A stretch of DNA of 64,000 bases from Paraferrimonas haliotis (GTDB lineage Bacteria > Pseudomonadota > Gammaproteobacteria > Enterobacterales > Shewanellaceae). Positions 39,397 to 48,584 of this stretch are shown in pieces. Position 1 is the first letter of the stretch; every line of letters starts with the position of its first letter. The stretch spans positions 434,001 to 498,000 of the forward strand of contig NZ_NRRB01000001.1 of NCBI RefSeq assembly GCF_002282895.1, read 5' to 3'. The position numbers and the translations under genes are program-made. The notes beneath the pieces were generated by a model. The model made no database searches. It saw only the letters and a list, made by a program, of their open reading frames with translations, and was not told the DNA's origin.

Positions 39397-40491
39397 GTGA
39401 GAGCGGCAAAATCTGTTTTAATCGTCATAGATAGCTTGAGCGGCGGCGGTGCTGAAAAGTGCATGTTGCGGCTTGCTGACGAAATGCTTGCGCTGGGTCA
39501 AAGAGTGGCCATGATCAGTTTGTCTCAGGGGCAAGACTATCCGGTTTCAGACAAAATCGAATTGATTACATTTCCAGAAAAATCCAGCCGCAGTTTGTGG
39601 CGTTGGTATCGTCGCCGCGACTCTAGAAAGCGACTGCTTCAGGCCATTAATACCCTTGCTCATGGGAAACCATTTGATTTAATTCTGGGAAATCTAGAAG
39701 ACGCTAACGCCTTACTAAGCGGTTTGGGGTTAAAGAATGTATACATGGTGGTTCACAACACCATATCGCGAGAGTTACACCAAGAGCGCCGTCGCCCTTT
39801 GAAATACCTCAAGTTAAAGTCCAAGAAAAAGCGCATGGATGGACAACACTTAATTTGTGTTTCAAAAGGCGTTGAAGAGGACGTTCGCAACTGGCAGGCA
39901 ATTTCGCCGAGCAGTGTGCGAACCATTTATAACCCGCTCAACCAACAGGCTTTAATTGATGAGTTAGAGACTCAGCATCCGTCAACGGAATTGGGCCAAT
40001 ACATTATTCATGTGGGGCGTTTTGCAAGAACCAAGCGCCACGACCTACTGATGAACATGATGAGCCAACTAAAAAGCGACGTAAAACTGGTGTGTTTGTG
40101 TTCGAAACCCAAGCGGGTGAATGCCTTAGCCAAGCAATATGGGGTTGAGCATAAGGTCATAGCTCCGGGGTTTGACCCGAATCCGTACCCATGGATTGCC
40201 AACGCCGAGGCGATGGTACTGGCGTCTGATTTCGAAGGCTTTCCAACCGTGTTGATTGAGTCGTTAGCATTGGGTACCCAAGTCGTTAGCGCAGATTGCC
40301 AACATGGACCAAGTGAAATTTTACTCGATGAGTTACGTCAAAATCTGGTTCCTATGGATAAGCGCCATGAATTACATCGCTACGTAGAGCATGCCTTAAG
40401 CAACCCAGTGGACGTATCCAATGCCGCTGTACTGAAGGCTACTCAAGGTCAGGTGGTAGCGCAGCAGTACCTGACCTTAGCGGATTCATAA
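39397..40491 (+). CDS. Glycosyltransferase family 4
   Basis: A 364-residue GT-B glycosyltransferase. The N-domain begins SVLIVIDSLSGGGAEKCMLR, the usual GGAE loop. The C-domain has YIIHVGRFARTKRHDLLM and the donor motif ASDFEGFPTVLIESLALGTQ, with the E-x7-E pattern. It most likely acts on LPS or capsule. The start is GTG at 39397 with AGGA about eight bases upstream. It is a single gene, convergent with the helicase gene. With the other glycosyltransferases and WecB it makes a dispersed surface-polysaccharide set. Confidence 0.92.
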   Translation: MRAAKSVLIVIDSLSGGGAEKCMLRLADEMLALGQRVAMISLSQGQDYPVSDKIELITFPEKSSRSLWRWYRRRDSRKRLLQAINTLAHGKPFDLILGNLEDANALLSGLGLKNVYMVVHNTISRELHQERRRPLKYLKLKSKKKRMDGQHLICVSKGVEEDVRNWQAISPSSVRTIYNPLNQQALIDELETQHPSTELGQYIIHVGRFARTKRHDLLMNMMSQLKSDVKLVCLCSKPKRVNALAKQYGVEHKVIAPGFDPNPYPWIANAEAMVLASDFEGFPTVLIESLALGTQVVSADCQHGPSEILLDELRQNLVPMDKRHELHRYVEHALSNPVDVSNAAVLKATQGQVVAQQYLTLADS

Positions 40492-40495
40492 GCGG

Positions 40496-41686
40496 TTATT
40501 TTGCAGAGCGCTTGCTCTTAGGAACATAATTTAGAATCGAAATGGGCACCGGTTTTCTAGGTTCGAACCCTTCGATCACCCGCCGTTCAATCAAGTGCCC
40601 AAGGCGGCTTTCAATCATGCACAAATTCTTAAAGTCGTCTTTAGATAACAAACTGACCGCCTCACCGGTTTGCTCTGCACGACCGGTTCTGCCGATTCGA
40701 TGAACATAATTGTCGGCCGGGTAGGGTAAGTCGTAGTTAATCACACAAGGCAGCCCTTCGATGTCGATGCCGCGGGCTGCAACTCCCGTTGCCACCAAAT
40801 AAGGCAGGTCACCGTTTACGAAGGTATCTAATACTCGCTCTCGAGCGGCTTGATTGCGGCCGCTATGAATGCAATCTGCCATAATGCCGCGTTTTTCCAG
40901 CTGGCTTACCAGTTTGGCGGCGCCTTGTTTGGTTTCTATGAAAATGAGCACTTTTTGCCAGTCATGGCTCTTCAGTAAGTGACTCAGTAGCGCAGATTTG
41001 GTGTCCTTGTCTACGGTCACTAACCATTGGCTAATTTGCGCTTTAGAGGCGCTGTGCTTGGTGATGCTGATTTCTTTCGGCGACTCAATGGCGTTGCGAG
41101 CTAATGCTCGTACTGGGTTAGAGAGTGTTGCTGAAAACAGCAAGCATTGCACCGACTGCTCGATGCGATCGAACACTTTATTGATGTCGTCAATGAAGCC
41201 CATGTCCAGCATTCTATCGGCTTCATCCAACACTAAGGTTTGCAGTTCGTCAAAGCGTATGGCTTTTTGGTCGAACAAATCAATTAAGCGGCCAGGGGTG
41301 GCCACCAATACATCTAAACCATCAATTAAGGCTTGTTTTTGAGGACCATACTCAACGCCGCCATAAATTGCAGCGCTTCGCAGTTCGGAGTGTTTAGCAA
41401 AGGCCTGTAAATCGCTGTTTACTTGGTTCGCCAACTCTCGGGTGGGCACCAAAATTAGGGCACGCGCGCGCTTTTTGCGAAGCGTTTGAGACCCGCTTAG
41501 CTGCTCTAAGATGGGCAGAGCAAAGGCGGCGGTTTTGCCAGTACCGGTTTGCGCGGCGGCAATCAAGTTGTGACCCGCTAAGATAATTGGAATGGCTTGC
41601 TGTTGAATGTGAGTGGGTTTACTAAAGCCAAGCTCACTGACGGCACTGTCAATATTGTTTGATAGCCCAAGTGAAGAAAATGTCAT
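40496..41686 (-). CDS. DEAD-box RNA helicase, RhlE-like
   Basis: A 396-residue ATP-dependent RNA helicase with only the two RecA domains and a short basic tail. Motifs in order: Q motif (PTHIQQQAIP), AAAQTGTGKTAA (I), PTRELA (Ia), TPGR (Ib), LDEADRMLDMGF (II), SATLS (III), ARGIDIEGL and HRIGRTGR (VI). The lack of a long C-terminal extension places it with RhlE or short DEAD proteins that act in ribosome assembly or RNA decay. I cannot tell rhlE from its sister groups by eye, so no gene name is given. Confidence 0.94.
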   Translation of the reverse strand: MTFSSLGLSNNIDSAVSELGFSKPTHIQQQAIPIILAGHNLIAAAQTGTGKTAAFALPILEQLSGSQTLRKKRARALILVPTRELANQVNSDLQAFAKHSELRSAAIYGGVEYGPQKQALIDGLDVLVATPGRLIDLFDQKAIRFDELQTLVLDEADRMLDMGFIDDINKVFDRIEQSVQCLLFSATLSNPVRALARNAIESPKEISITKHSASKAQISQWLVTVDKDTKSALLSHLLKSHDWQKVLIFIETKQGAAKLVSQLEKRGIMADCIHSGRNQAARERVLDTFVNGDLPYLVATGVAARGIDIEGLPCVINYDLPYPADNYVHRIGRTGRAEQTGEAVSLLSKDDFKNLCMIESRLGHLIERRVIEGFEPRKPVPISILNYVPKSKRSAK

Positions 41687-41863
41687 GACGGAACTCTTTC
41701 TGATTTGCTGGCAGTAGTTTACCTGTTTTTGCAGATCTTGGCTGGTTTAATAACCGTTAACTTGATGGGGATCGACTCCCAACCTGTACTTATTCGCTTG
41801 TAGATAGCTTGCGCTCTGGGCAAAATGGGGCTCTGTTACGTGATATAGGTAATAATAAGACTA

Positions 41864-42631
41864 ATGACACCTGCAACTATCAGCGTCTTTTTAATTGGCA
41901 ACGATCCCTCATCGGTTGCTAACGAAGCGCTTGTTCAAGCGTTTGAAGGCGTTAACGTTTCGTGCCAGTTCATCGCACCGCTGACGCAAGAAAGCGAAGC
42001 CGACGATCGTCCTCCGTCGTTGTTGGCTTCTAATGAGCAACAAACGCGGCGCTTTTATCGCGATATCAGCGAGCAAGAGCAGCTTCAATACCAAACGCAT
42101 CAACTCGTTTGGCAACAAATTATTGACCAGCAGTTGGATTACGCCTTGGTATTAGATAGCAAGGTAACCCTAAGCGGTTCTTTGTCGCCGTTGTTGGACG
42201 CCTTACAAGCATTGCACAAGCAACGCACCAAATTCGAATGGGATTATGTCATGCTTGCTGACAGCCAACTCAACAAGGGTAAAGCCATCTATCGACGTAA
42301 GCTGGCTCAAATGGAGCTGCTGACCTACAAGACCATTCCTTTACAAGCGTCGGCTCAGGCCATTTCTGCAAGAGGCGCGCAACGCTTGCTGGACAACAGT
42401 AAAACCATCGCCCGGCCGCTGGTTTATGACTTGCGTAGTCATTGGGATTTAGGCATCGAGGTGTTGGGTTTAGCACCCTATGTATTTGACGGCGCACAGA
42501 GTGTCGAAGCCTCGGCTCAACAAACCGCTTCTGTAAATTATGCCCGCTGTTTTTTGCAATCACTAGAGCGCAAGGTTACAGCTTGGTCAAACACGCGTTT
42601 ACTGGTTGTAAAACAACAAGAATTACGCTGA
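41864..42631 (+). CDS. Degenerate GT25-like protein
   Basis: A 255-residue relative of the glycosyltransferase at 18359-19117. The alignment is visible in LDYALVLDSKVTLSGSLSPL here versus [17 protein letters not shown] there, and in SARGAQRLLDNSKTIARPLVYDLRSHWD versus the [26 protein letters not shown] region. The EDD metal motif has lost two residues and the N-terminal INLD/ER signature is gone (VFLIGNDPSS). It is probably catalytically altered or inactive, perhaps a regulatory partner. There is no obvious operon; a secreted protein follows 80 bases on. Confidence 0.7.
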   Translation: MTPATISVFLIGNDPSSVANEALVQAFEGVNVSCQFIAPLTQESEADDRPPSLLASNEQQTRRFYRDISEQEQLQYQTHQLVWQQIIDQQLDYALVLDSKVTLSGSLSPLLDALQALHKQRTKFEWDYVMLADSQLNKGKAIYRRKLAQMELLTYKTIPLQASAQAISARGAQRLLDNSKTIARPLVYDLRSHWDLGIEVLGLAPYVFDGAQSVEASAQQTASVNYARCFLQSLERKVTAWSNTRLLVVKQQELR

Positions 42632-42711
42632 TATTTCATTCAAACCTCTGCTAGTATCCGCCGTTCAAAAAATTATCGAGTCGCATCATGCGAACGAATT
42701 GGAGAGAGCAA

Positions 42712-43098
42712 GTGAAATATTTAATGAGCATTGTAGTGCTAGGTTCATTGTTAATAACGACGTCGGCTGTGGCGGGACCTCAGGTAGGCATTATGGTAGG
42801 CAGTGACAACGGAGTCTCCATCCGTCATCACGGTTATCAAGTGGAAGTGGGAATAAACGATGCTTCAATTGCTTTGGATAAAACCTACTACTTCAACAAC
42901 AGCCCTTATTTCTACTGGGGTGGCGGCGTAAAGTGGCAGGATCATAGCAACAGAAAACTGGGTGCTCGAGCTGTGTTTGGAGCCGCGACTAAGGTTGAAG
43001 ACTTCGTATTCTTTGCTGAGGCCAAGCCTATTTTTTATGTCGTTAACGGTGCCTCCGTGCAACTTGAAGGCACCTTAGGCGTGCGCTATCAGTTCTAG
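42712..43098 (+). CDS. Small secreted beta-rich protein, possibly outer-membrane
   Basis: A 128-residue protein with a signal peptide (KYLMSIVVLGSLLITTSAVA, cleavage after AVA). The mature domain is Gly/aromatic-rich, with alternating patterns (YYFNNSPYFYWGGGVKWQDH) and the C-terminal end GTLGVRYQF. A terminal Phe after alternating residues is typical of outer-membrane beta-barrels. I do not recognise the family. The start is taken as GTG 42712 because GGAGAG lies five bases upstream; the ATG at 42688 would add an implausible leader. Its stop shares CTAG with the rsmC stop on the other strand. Confidence 0.65.
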   Translation: MKYLMSIVVLGSLLITTSAVAGPQVGIMVGSDNGVSIRHHGYQVEVGINDASIALDKTYYFNNSPYFYWGGGVKWQDHSNRKLGARAVFGAATKVEDFVFFAEAKPIFYVVNGASVQLEGTLGVRYQF

Positions 43099-44129
43099 CC
43101 TATCGACTGTCGATAAATCTTGAAACGACCATCGTTGTCAATGATGTTCACCGGCCCAAAATGCGTCGCGATTGCGTCGGAATAGGGTAGGTGACCATTG
43201 GCAACGATTTGCCAAACACTGCGCCGTTTTAGCTTTTTCTTCGATTGGCGAATAAACTCCATCGCGACCGATGTGGAGGTTTGCAGGCCATCGTGAAACG
43301 GCGGGTTAGACAGTATCGCTTTCAAACCGTACTCAACCTCTTGTAATCCGTCACTTGGGTAAACCTTGGCGTTAACTTGGTTACTGGCCAAGGTCAGTTC
43401 AGTGCTGGCGAGCGCCATGGCATTGATATCTATGCACTCCAGCTTAATATCGGGATAACGCTTTGCCGCGACTAGGCCAATAACACCGCAACCACAGCCG
43501 AAGTCCAACACTCGCCCTTTCAATTCCGGCATATGTTTTAGAAACAGCTCGCTGCCTTTATCTAAGCGTTTATCGCTAAATACGCCGGGGAGCATGCTAA
43601 TTTGCAGGGTTTCGCCATCAACTTCAATCGGATAGTGGGATAACCACTGTTGTAACGGTGGCATGGGTGTCGGCGTGTGACAAACACTGCTGAACAGCAA
43701 GCAATGGCGCGCATTATCTTGTTTGATGGGGGCTGAAAAGCCGTCTGGCAGTTGCTTGGCCAACGTTTTAACACCGCTTTTGTTTTCACCCACGACCCAT
43801 AAAATGCCATTTTCGGTTAAATGACTTTGGGCTAAGGCAAATAAATAGCGCGCCAACGGCTTCGCTTTTGGATAATACAGTATCACCTGCTCGTACTGTT
43901 GAGGCGCCTCTTTGGGCAGATTGACTCCGAAGTGGCACTGTAACCGTTCGCTCGCTTGCTGCTTGAGCGTTGTAAAGTGTTGGTAGTCTAATGACAAGGC
44001 GTGACAGGCGGCGACTTGTTGAGAAAACAACGAAGCCAACGAGTCCGACTCATGGTTAATCAATAAGGTGTTAACCGAGTCAAATTCGTCGAAATTTCGT
44101 TCTAGGACTAACGAAGTAGGACAAAGCAT
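43095..44129 (-). CDS. rsmC: 16S rRNA m2G1207 methyltransferase RsmC
   Basis: Methylates G1207 of 16S rRNA in the 30S subunit. The 344-residue product has the two-domain RsmC layout. The N-terminal domain is catalytically silent (about 1-170). The C-terminal Rossmann methyltransferase carries GRVLDFGCGCGVIGLVAAKR (motif I), LECIDINAMALAST and the catalytic LSNPPFHDGL (NPPF). The start overlaps the phoA stop (TAATG). It is the last gene of the rsmE-gshB-phoA-rsmC block; having phoA and rsmC joined to gshB is unusual. Confidence 0.94.
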   Translation of the reverse strand: MLCPTSLVLERNFDEFDSVNTLLINHESDSLASLFSQQVAACHALSLDYQHFTTLKQQASERLQCHFGVNLPKEAPQQYEQVILYYPKAKPLARYLFALAQSHLTENGILWVVGENKSGVKTLAKQLPDGFSAPIKQDNARHCLLFSSVCHTPTPMPPLQQWLSHYPIEVDGETLQISMLPGVFSDKRLDKGSELFLKHMPELKGRVLDFGCGCGVIGLVAAKRYPDIKLECIDINAMALASTELTLASNQVNAKVYPSDGLQEVEYGLKAILSNPPFHDGLQTSTSVAMEFIRQSKKKLKRRSVWQIVANGHLPYSDAIATHFGPVNIIDNDGRFKIYRQSIG

Positions 44130-45523
44130 TAGTCGTTGTTCTCTTTAATGGCGGCCGCGGGGGCATCATTGACAACAACGCCACTGGCTTCTGGCATTGG
44201 GCTGCCGGCTTTTGGTGGTAATAAGCTCATCAGTTGAGTCGCAATCTCAATATTATCTTGATGACCGTTAAACAGCTCAGAGCCTCTTCCAAAGGCCAAT
44301 ACCGGAACGTCTACGGCCGTGTGTCCTCCCGTGGTCCAGCCGGTATTAGTACGATCATCAACAATGGCTCTAATTGCTTTTGCCATGATTTTCTTGTCAA
44401 CCGCATCGCGTGCTTTTTGCAGGCTCGCAAGTTCATCTTCTGTCGGTTGTAGCGCTAACGCATCGGCGACGAGCGCTTGCCAATTATCATTTTTATAGGT
44501 GGCCTCTGCCAGTGTTCTAGAGCCTTGCTTAATGTCAGCAATCATTTTTGGCTTCCAAACGTATTCGCCATCTTTTGCCAAGGTGAGGCCGCCGGTTGCG
44601 TGATCGGCTGTAACCACCATGGTGGCATTAGGATTAGCTCGAACGTATTGTTCAACCACCTCAATGGCATTCGCAAAATCCTCGGTCTCATGCATTACTC
44701 CGGCAATATCATTGTCATGACCGGCCCAATCGATTTGGCTGCCTTCAACCATTAATACAAACCCTTTTGGATGAGCAGACAGTAACCTTAATGCATGCTC
44801 GGTCAGTAGTGCCAATCTGTTGGGTGTGTCATCGTCTAATGCGGCGGGTAAGCCAACCTCACCGAACAAACCAATAACAGGCATGTGTTGAACGCCCTCT
44901 AGGTCTTGATAACGCTCAATGTGGCTAAACCCTTTTTGCTTAAGAGTAGCTAACATGTCTTGGCTAAAGTATTTTTGGCCGCCTCCAAGCATGACGTCAG
45001 CGGGTGACTCGACATAAGACGCGGCGAGCTCATCGTAGTTGCGACGACTTTCATTATGAGCAAGGAAAGCGGCTGGCGTGGCATGATTAATCTGTGAGGT
45101 TACAGCAACACCGGTCGCCATACCGCGCTCTCGAGCCATCTCCATGATGGTGGTAACCGGTTGCTTATTTTCATCAACTGAAATGGCACCGTTATAAGTT
45201 TTTACGCCGGTGGCAAGTGCGGTTGCTGACGCTGCCGAATCGGTGACATAGCCACTGACTGGCGCCGGATGAGTGCGAGCGGTGCCTGTGAGTAAGCGGT
45301 CGAAAACCGTCTCTTCCACTTCTAAGGTGTCAGGGTTGTCTTTGTAGTAGCGATAGCCGCTGACCACGGCAGGACCCATGCCATCTCCAATCATAATGAT
45401 TATGCTATGGGGCGCTTGTTGCTGTTCGTCGGGGGCTTTAGGCCCCGCTAACTGCGGCGTTGATGCGAATGCGGTGCAGGCAAACAGCGCCGCAGTTAGG
45501 CTAAAAATGATAGAGCGTTTCAT
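44129..45523 (-). CDS. phoA: Alkaline phosphatase
   Basis: Periplasmic phosphomonoesterase that releases phosphate from organic esters, 464 residues with a signal peptide (MKRSIIFSLTAALFACTAFA). The metal and nucleophile motifs are complete: MIGDGMG, GYVTDSAASATALATGVKTYNGA (nucleophile S96), QIDWAGHDND, VVTADHATGG and TTGGHTAVDVPV. Normally a Pho-regulon gene with its own promoter. Here the ATG overlaps the gshB stop and its stop overlaps the rsmC start, leaving no room for a separate leader, so regulation by phosphate must act far upstream or be lost. Confidence 0.93.
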   Translation of the reverse strand: MKRSIIFSLTAALFACTAFASTPQLAGPKAPDEQQQAPHSIIIMIGDGMGPAVVSGYRYYKDNPDTLEVEETVFDRLLTGTARTHPAPVSGYVTDSAASATALATGVKTYNGAISVDENKQPVTTIMEMARERGMATGVAVTSQINHATPAAFLAHNESRRNYDELAASYVESPADVMLGGGQKYFSQDMLATLKQKGFSHIERYQDLEGVQHMPVIGLFGEVGLPAALDDDTPNRLALLTEHALRLLSAHPKGFVLMVEGSQIDWAGHDNDIAGVMHETEDFANAIEVVEQYVRANPNATMVVTADHATGGLTLAKDGEYVWKPKMIADIKQGSRTLAEATYKNDNWQALVADALALQPTEDELASLQKARDAVDKKIMAKAIRAIVDDRTNTGWTTGGHTAVDVPVLAFGRGSELFNGHQDNIEIATQLMSLLPPKAGSPMPEASGVVVNDAPAAAIKENND

Positions 45524-46473
45524 TGGCTTTCCTTAACGCGTGACTCAATGGCATCCATGAGCTTACCTGTGATGCTGATGCCAAATTCTTTTTCAATCTC
45601 GACAATACAGGTTGGGCTTGTAACATTAATTTCTGTTAATTTAGCGCCGATAACATCAAGGCCGACGAAGATAAGTCCTCGTTTTTTCAGTTCAGGACCG
45701 ATGGCATTGGCGATTTCCCAGTCCGACTCACTCAAAGGTTGAGCAACTCCGCGACCGCCTGCGGCAATATTGCCTCGGGTTTCTCCTTTGGCAGGGATTC
45801 GAGCGAGGCAGTAAGGCATAGGCTCTCCGTCCACCACTAATATTCGTTTATCACCGGCGTCAATTTGAGGCACAAACTGTTGAGCCATAGCGTAGCGGCT
45901 TTGATGTTCGGTTAAGGTTTCTATGATCACCCCAATGTTAGGATCACGGTCGGTTACGCGGAATATGGACGCACCGCCCATGCCGTCGAGCGGCTTTAAA
46001 ATAACGTCGGAAAATTCGCTAATAAAATCGCGTAATTGCTTATCGGAGCGGGTCACTAAGGTCGTGGGAGTAAATTGACTAAACCACGCGGTAAACAGTT
46101 TCTCGTTGGCGTCGCGCAAACTTTGCGGTTTATTAACAATCAGGGTGCCTTGCTCTTCGGCGCGCTCCAGAAGATAAGTGGCGTACACAAACTCAGTATC
46201 AAAAGGAGGATCTTTGCGCATAAGCACCGCATCGAGCTCCGCCAAAGGTTGGCTGACGGTGTCTTCTAGGTGGTACCAGTCTTGCGGATCTTGTTTTACC
46301 GACAAAGGCTTCATGGTGGCGTAGGTTTGGCCATCACGCAGATGCAAATCTTGCATCTCCATGTAAAACAGTTGGTAGCCGCGTCGTTGAGCTTCTAGCA
46401 ACATGGCAAAGCTAGAGTCTTTCTTGATGTTGATGGAGCTTATGGGGTCCATCACGATTCCGAGTTTCAACAT
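45520..46473 (-). CDS. gshB: Glutathione synthetase
   Basis: Joins gamma-glutamylcysteine and glycine in the last step of glutathione synthesis. The 317-residue ATP-grasp enzyme begins LKLGIVMDPISSINIKKDS. It has LMRKDPPFDTEFVYATYLLE, VILKPLDGMGGASIFR (ATP lid), the Gly-rich RGNIAAGGRG loop and the closing VEIEKEFGISITGKLMDAI. Start ATG 46473 has AGGAA upstream; the frame is open to 46518 only because the upstream rsmE stop lies beyond. It is coupled to phoA by ATGA. Confidence 0.96.
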   Translation of the reverse strand: MLKLGIVMDPISSINIKKDSSFAMLLEAQRRGYQLFYMEMQDLHLRDGQTYATMKPLSVKQDPQDWYHLEDTVSQPLAELDAVLMRKDPPFDTEFVYATYLLERAEEQGTLIVNKPQSLRDANEKLFTAWFSQFTPTTLVTRSDKQLRDFISEFSDVILKPLDGMGGASIFRVTDRDPNIGVIIETLTEHQSRYAMAQQFVPQIDAGDKRILVVDGEPMPYCLARIPAKGETRGNIAAGGRGVAQPLSESDWEIANAIGPELKKRGLIFVGLDVIGAKLTEINVTSPTCIVEIEKEFGISITGKLMDAIESRVKESQ

Positions 46474-46483
46474 GTATAAATTC

Positions 46484-47215
46484 CTATCCCAAATCGCCAA
46501 ATCGTAATTGCAATGCACTGATTACGGTCAATGCTGCCGTTTCGGTTCTTAATACCCGCGGGCCTATTAAAATATCTACAAAGTCATGGGTTTGAGTTAA
46601 GGCTATTTCCTCTGGACTCAATCCCCCTTCTGGCCCAATTAATAGCCGGACTCGCTGGGCCGTTAAGCTAAGGCCGTTAATGCCATGACTTGCTCGAGGG
46701 TGCAGGTTTAGCTTGGTGGCTTCACTGTTTTCAGCGCACCACTGCTCAAGCTCCATGGCGGGTCGTACTTCGGGGACCACGGCTCGGCCGGATTGTTCAC
46801 AGGCCGAAATGACAATTTTTTGCCATTGCTGTAGTCGTTTTTGTAATCGTTCGCCGGTCAACTTAACACCACAGCGCTCCGAAAAAAGCGGGGTAATGGT
46901 GTTAACGCCTAATTCCACTGACTTTTGCAACGTAAAATCCATGCGATCACCACGAGAGATAACTTGCCCTAAATGGATGTTCAGTGGCGATTCATTGCTG
47001 ACCAAGGTTTTTTCTTGAACAGTAACCGCTACTCGCTTTTTGGTGAGCTCTATAATCGTGGCATGATAAAAGTGACCATCGCCATTAAATAAGTCCAAGC
47101 GTTGGCCGACACTCATGCGCATCACCCGGGCAACATGATTGGTCGCATCATCCGATAAGCTTATCGCGGTATCGAGAGGGATTGAGTCTGGATGATGTAT
47201 CCGTGGCGTTCTCAT
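46484..47215 (-). CDS. rsmE: 16S rRNA m3U1498 methyltransferase RsmE
   Basis: Methylates N3 of U1498 in 16S rRNA. The 243-residue SPOUT enzyme has an N-terminal PUA-like domain ([33 protein letters not shown]) and the C-terminal trefoil knot: [45 protein letters not shown]. All hallmark motifs are intact. It is followed 10 bases later by gshB, the usual gammaproteobacterial order rsmE-gshB. endA lies upstream. Confidence 0.97.
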   Translation of the reverse strand: MRTPRIHHPDSIPLDTAISLSDDATNHVARVMRMSVGQRLDLFNGDGHFYHATIIELTKKRVAVTVQEKTLVSNESPLNIHLGQVISRGDRMDFTLQKSVELGVNTITPLFSERCGVKLTGERLQKRLQQWQKIVISACEQSGRAVVPEVRPAMELEQWCAENSEATKLNLHPRASHGINGLSLTAQRVRLLIGPEGGLSPEEIALTQTHDFVDILIGPRVLRTETAALTVISALQLRFGDLG

Positions 47216-47264
47216 GTACTGATTTCTTTTAAGGTCAAAGTGCTAATTTGTTGATAAGTGTAAC

Positions 47265-48017
47265 CTAAAGCGTTGCTTTTGTACGCTCTCTCGTGGCCAT
47301 ATTTTTATTGTGAGCGGCGCAAGCTTGGGATACAAACAGATTTTCAGTACCTTGAATTGAGCGGATTAAGTGGTTACGTCGGCACTCTATATCCGACACG
47401 GGATATTGATTATTCCAAGCTTCAAAAAGCTGTTGTTGTGCTGCGGAAATGGTCAGGCCGTATTGTTGTTGCATATACCAATAGGTGCGAGCAATGGCGC
47501 CCCTAGCTTGTTGAGGAGGCGAAGCTTTTCTGGCCTTAAAATCCACCACCATTTGACAAGCACCATATTGTGATGCGTTATTCGGTAGAGCACTGAAGCG
47601 ATAATTGCTGCGATCACCATTTACCTCACCAATGGCCGGTACTAGGTTGTGTAAGTCCGCCTCCATACGCTTAAAGTTGGCATCGGTTTTACGGCAGTGG
47701 CTGCGTCCACCCTGCTGCCAGCATTGGCTTTGATGGCCTAACTCCCATGCCGATACAATGTGCTCCCACTCAATTCTACTTGCCCTTTTCGGTTGCTTTC
47801 GAGCTTGGTAACCGCAGGCTTCTAGATCCGGTTGCCACTTTTTTTGATTAATAATAATCGGACAACCGCAATAAAAACTTTGCATGGGTAACTCTTGCGA
47901 ATAGAGCGTCATGGCTACTTTCTTAGCGTTGCTAAAACTACTGGGAAAGGTAGGTGTGGCGTTAGCGTGGAAGCCAATGCTGAAAAGCAATAGCCAAAAG
48001 AACTGAGTTGGTTTCAC
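47265..48017 (-). CDS. endA: Endonuclease I
   Basis: Periplasmic or secreted double-strand DNase. The 250-residue product has a signal peptide ([19 protein letters not shown]) and the EndA core: [19 protein letters not shown] with the catalytic His, [31 protein letters not shown] (family pattern), and several cysteines that make disulphides. Such enzymes take up or degrade environmental DNA. The start is GTG 48017 with AGGA nine bases upstream. It is transcribed with sprT upstream and rsmE downstream, as in Vibrio and Shewanella. Confidence 0.95.
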   Translation of the reverse strand: MKPTQFFWLLLFSIGFHANATPTFPSSFSNAKKVAMTLYSQELPMQSFYCGCPIIINQKKWQPDLEACGYQARKQPKRASRIEWEHIVSAWELGHQSQCWQQGGRSHCRKTDANFKRMEADLHNLVPAIGEVNGDRSNYRFSALPNNASQYGACQMVVDFKARKASPPQQARGAIARTYWYMQQQYGLTISAAQQQLFEAWNNQYPVSDIECRRNHLIRSIQGTENLFVSQACAAHNKNMATRERTKATL

Positions 48018-48065
48018 TGCATCATTCCTACTTAACTGAGGTTAAGTGACTTCGAATCAATAAGC

Positions 48066-48584
48066 CTAAACTTTAACTAATTGCTGGTGGCAACGTCGAC
48101 ACAGATACTGCGCTCCACGTAACACTTTGTTATGCCGTCTTAAGGTCAGTTGTACAGGACCGCATTGGCATTGATATGTGAATTCAGGCCCCGATACCTT
48201 TGACACATCAAAGTTGTGTGTGGTTTTGGGCTCACACTGAAATACGTGGCGCATGATTTGTTGCCATTCTTTGCCGTGAGGGCGCACCCGACCGTGACGT
48301 TGAAAACAAATCAAATGGGCAACCTCATGAGGCACAACATCCGTTAAAAACGCCTCAAGATTATCTTGCATAAGCTTGGGGTTAAACCGCAACCGGTTTT
48401 CCGATAAATGAGCGGTGCCAGCGCTGCGACCACGAAGCTTAAAACTAACCTGCGGTCGGGTAAATTGGGTTTTATAGTGACTGTCCAGTTGCCGATAGCA
48501 AGCTTCAACTCGTTCTAAAAGCAAAGCTTGCTGTGGCGTTAAGTCTGTATTACAAGGCAAGGGCTGCCTGTTTGAGCATGGCAT
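48066..48584 (-). CDS. sprT: SprT-family zinc metalloprotease
   Basis: A 172-residue protein with the HEVAH zinc motif at 86-90 in VVPHEVAHLICFQRHGRV. Its C-terminal zinc-ribbon cysteines are YQCQCG and YLCRRCHQ. SPRTN relatives degrade DNA-crosslinked proteins in eukaryotes; the bacterial role is less clear. The family length is normal. The first 35 bases overlap the 3' end of the C15-like gene upstream, in another frame. Confidence 0.93.
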   Translation of the reverse strand: MPCSNRQPLPCNTDLTPQQALLLERVEACYRQLDSHYKTQFTRPQVSFKLRGRSAGTAHLSENRLRFNPKLMQDNLEAFLTDVVPHEVAHLICFQRHGRVRPHGKEWQQIMRHVFQCEPKTTHNFDVSKVSGPEFTYQCQCGPVQLTLRRHNKVLRGAQYLCRRCHQQLVKV

